Below the pieces are notes generated by a model. That model was not told where the DNA came from. It worked only from the letters and a program-made list of their open reading frames with translations, and searched no databases. Below, one piece after another: positions 63,281-64,000 of a stretch of DNA of 64,000 nucleotides. The position numbers and the translations under genes are program-made. The stretch covers positions 1,364,001 to 1,428,000 of the forward strand of contig OY723292.1 in NCBI GenBank assembly GCA_963210315.1. The letters are read 5' to 3'. Source of the stretch: Rhynchopus euleeides. Taxonomy: Eukaryota > Euglenozoa > Diplonemea > Diplonemida > Diplonemidae. How positions within the stretch are numbered: the stretch's first letter is position 1; each line of letters begins with the position of its first letter.

Positions 63281-64000
63281 CGGCCCACCCTCGGGACATC
63301 ACTGCCTAGCTCGGCCCACCCTCTGGACAGGACTGCCTGGCTCGGCCCATTCTCGGGACAGCACTGACTGGCTCGGCCCACCCTCGGGACAGCACTGTCT
63401 GGCTCGGCCCACCCTTGGGACAGCACTGCCTGGCTCGGCCCACTCTCGGGACAGCACTGACTGGCTCGGCCCACCCTTGGGACAGCACTGTCTGGCTCGG
63501 CCCACCCTTGGGACAGCACTGTCTGGCTCGGCCCAGTCTCGGGACAGCACTGACTGGCTCGGCCCAGTCTCGGGACAGCACTGCCTGGCTCGGCCCAGTC
63601 TCGGGACAGCACTGACTGGCTCGGCCCACCCTCGGGACAGCACTGTCTGGCTCGGCCCAGTCTCGGGACAGCACTGACTGGCTCGGCCCACCCTCGGGAC
63701 AGCACTGTCTGGCTCGGCCCAGTCTCGGGACAGCACTGCCTGGCTCGGCCCACTCTCGGGACAGCACTGACTGGCTCGGCCCACCCTTGGGACAGCACTG
63801 TCTGGCTCGGCCCACCCTTGGGACAGCACTGCCTGGCTCGGCCCATTCTCGGGACAGCACTGCCTGGCTCGGCCCACCCTCGGGACAGCACTGCCTGGCT
63901 CGGCCCAGTCTCGGGACAGCACTGCCTGGCTCGGCCCACTCTCGGGACAGCACTGACTGGCTCGGCCCACCCTTGGGACAGCACTGTCTGGCTCGGCCCA
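63281..64000. repeat. second 31-bp satellite, running off the window
   Basis: About 23 units of 31 bp read CTCGGCCCACCCTCGGGACA plus GCACTGACTGG, with CCC/AGT/CTC/ATT and CTGACTGG/CTGCCTGG/CTGTCTGG variants. The period and the CTCGGCCCA start are shared with the array at 61847-62588, so both stem from one family. Frames are open on both strands by composition only. Confidence 0.9.

Noticed and set aside
63037-63984. Minus-strand frame of about 315 codons with a regular WAEP/GRARQCCP pattern
   Set aside because: It is the reverse reading of the second satellite and has parallel open frames in other phases.

Overview
The window reads as nuclear DNA of a GC-rich single-celled eukaryote. Two genes can be assembled across spliceosomal GT-AG introns that restore conserved protein sequence: a TMEM161-type membrane protein and a J-domain protein. 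TGA, TAG and TAA all look like stops. Long runs of C or G, microsatellites and minisatellites fill the gaps. The twelve host genes I can support between 9 and 45 kb, counting one with an internal stop, all lie on the + strand. Most have no visible intron. One-way gene order with few introns would fit a euglenozoan such as a diplonemid, but no marker here proves that and I leave the lineage open.

Layout. 1-9049: repeat-rich DNA without a convincing gene, containing a near-perfect AT-rich palindrome (6116-6806). 9050-13443: a TMEM161-like gene and a peroxisomal-type enoyl-CoA isomerase ending in AKL. 14031-37763: the core of the window. Here are four closely related genes (15944, 20874, 26612, 28979) for proteins with a C6H2/MYND-like zinc finger, a B-box, a coiled coil and a WD40 propeller. 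With them are a ubiquitin-like-WD40 gene broken by a stop at a WD tryptophan (14031), a relic of that type (about 17925), and a ubiquitin-like-DUF4116 gene (35577). A J-domain protein with two zinc modules, a large helical protein of unknown function and a CLU-domain protein are interleaved. 37955-43040: minisatellites between two nearly identical 250-bp direct repeats. 43691-44878: a protein with two PX-like domains. 44879-49790: repeat-rich DNA without a recognised gene. 49791-61540: two almost identical 3.5-kb direct repeats around a block with an intact hAT-type transposase gene on the minus strand. 61541-64000: a small inverted-repeat element and two related 31-bp satellites, the second running off the window.

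The most interesting set is the WD40/B-box family with its ubiquitin-like relatives. The paralogues are mosaics of one another. They differ most in loops of the propeller. Several of them, and the otherwise unrelated DUF4116 gene, carry the same short upstream cassette, which suggests shared regulation or shared duplication history. A recognition role linked to ubiquitin-type signalling is my inference only.
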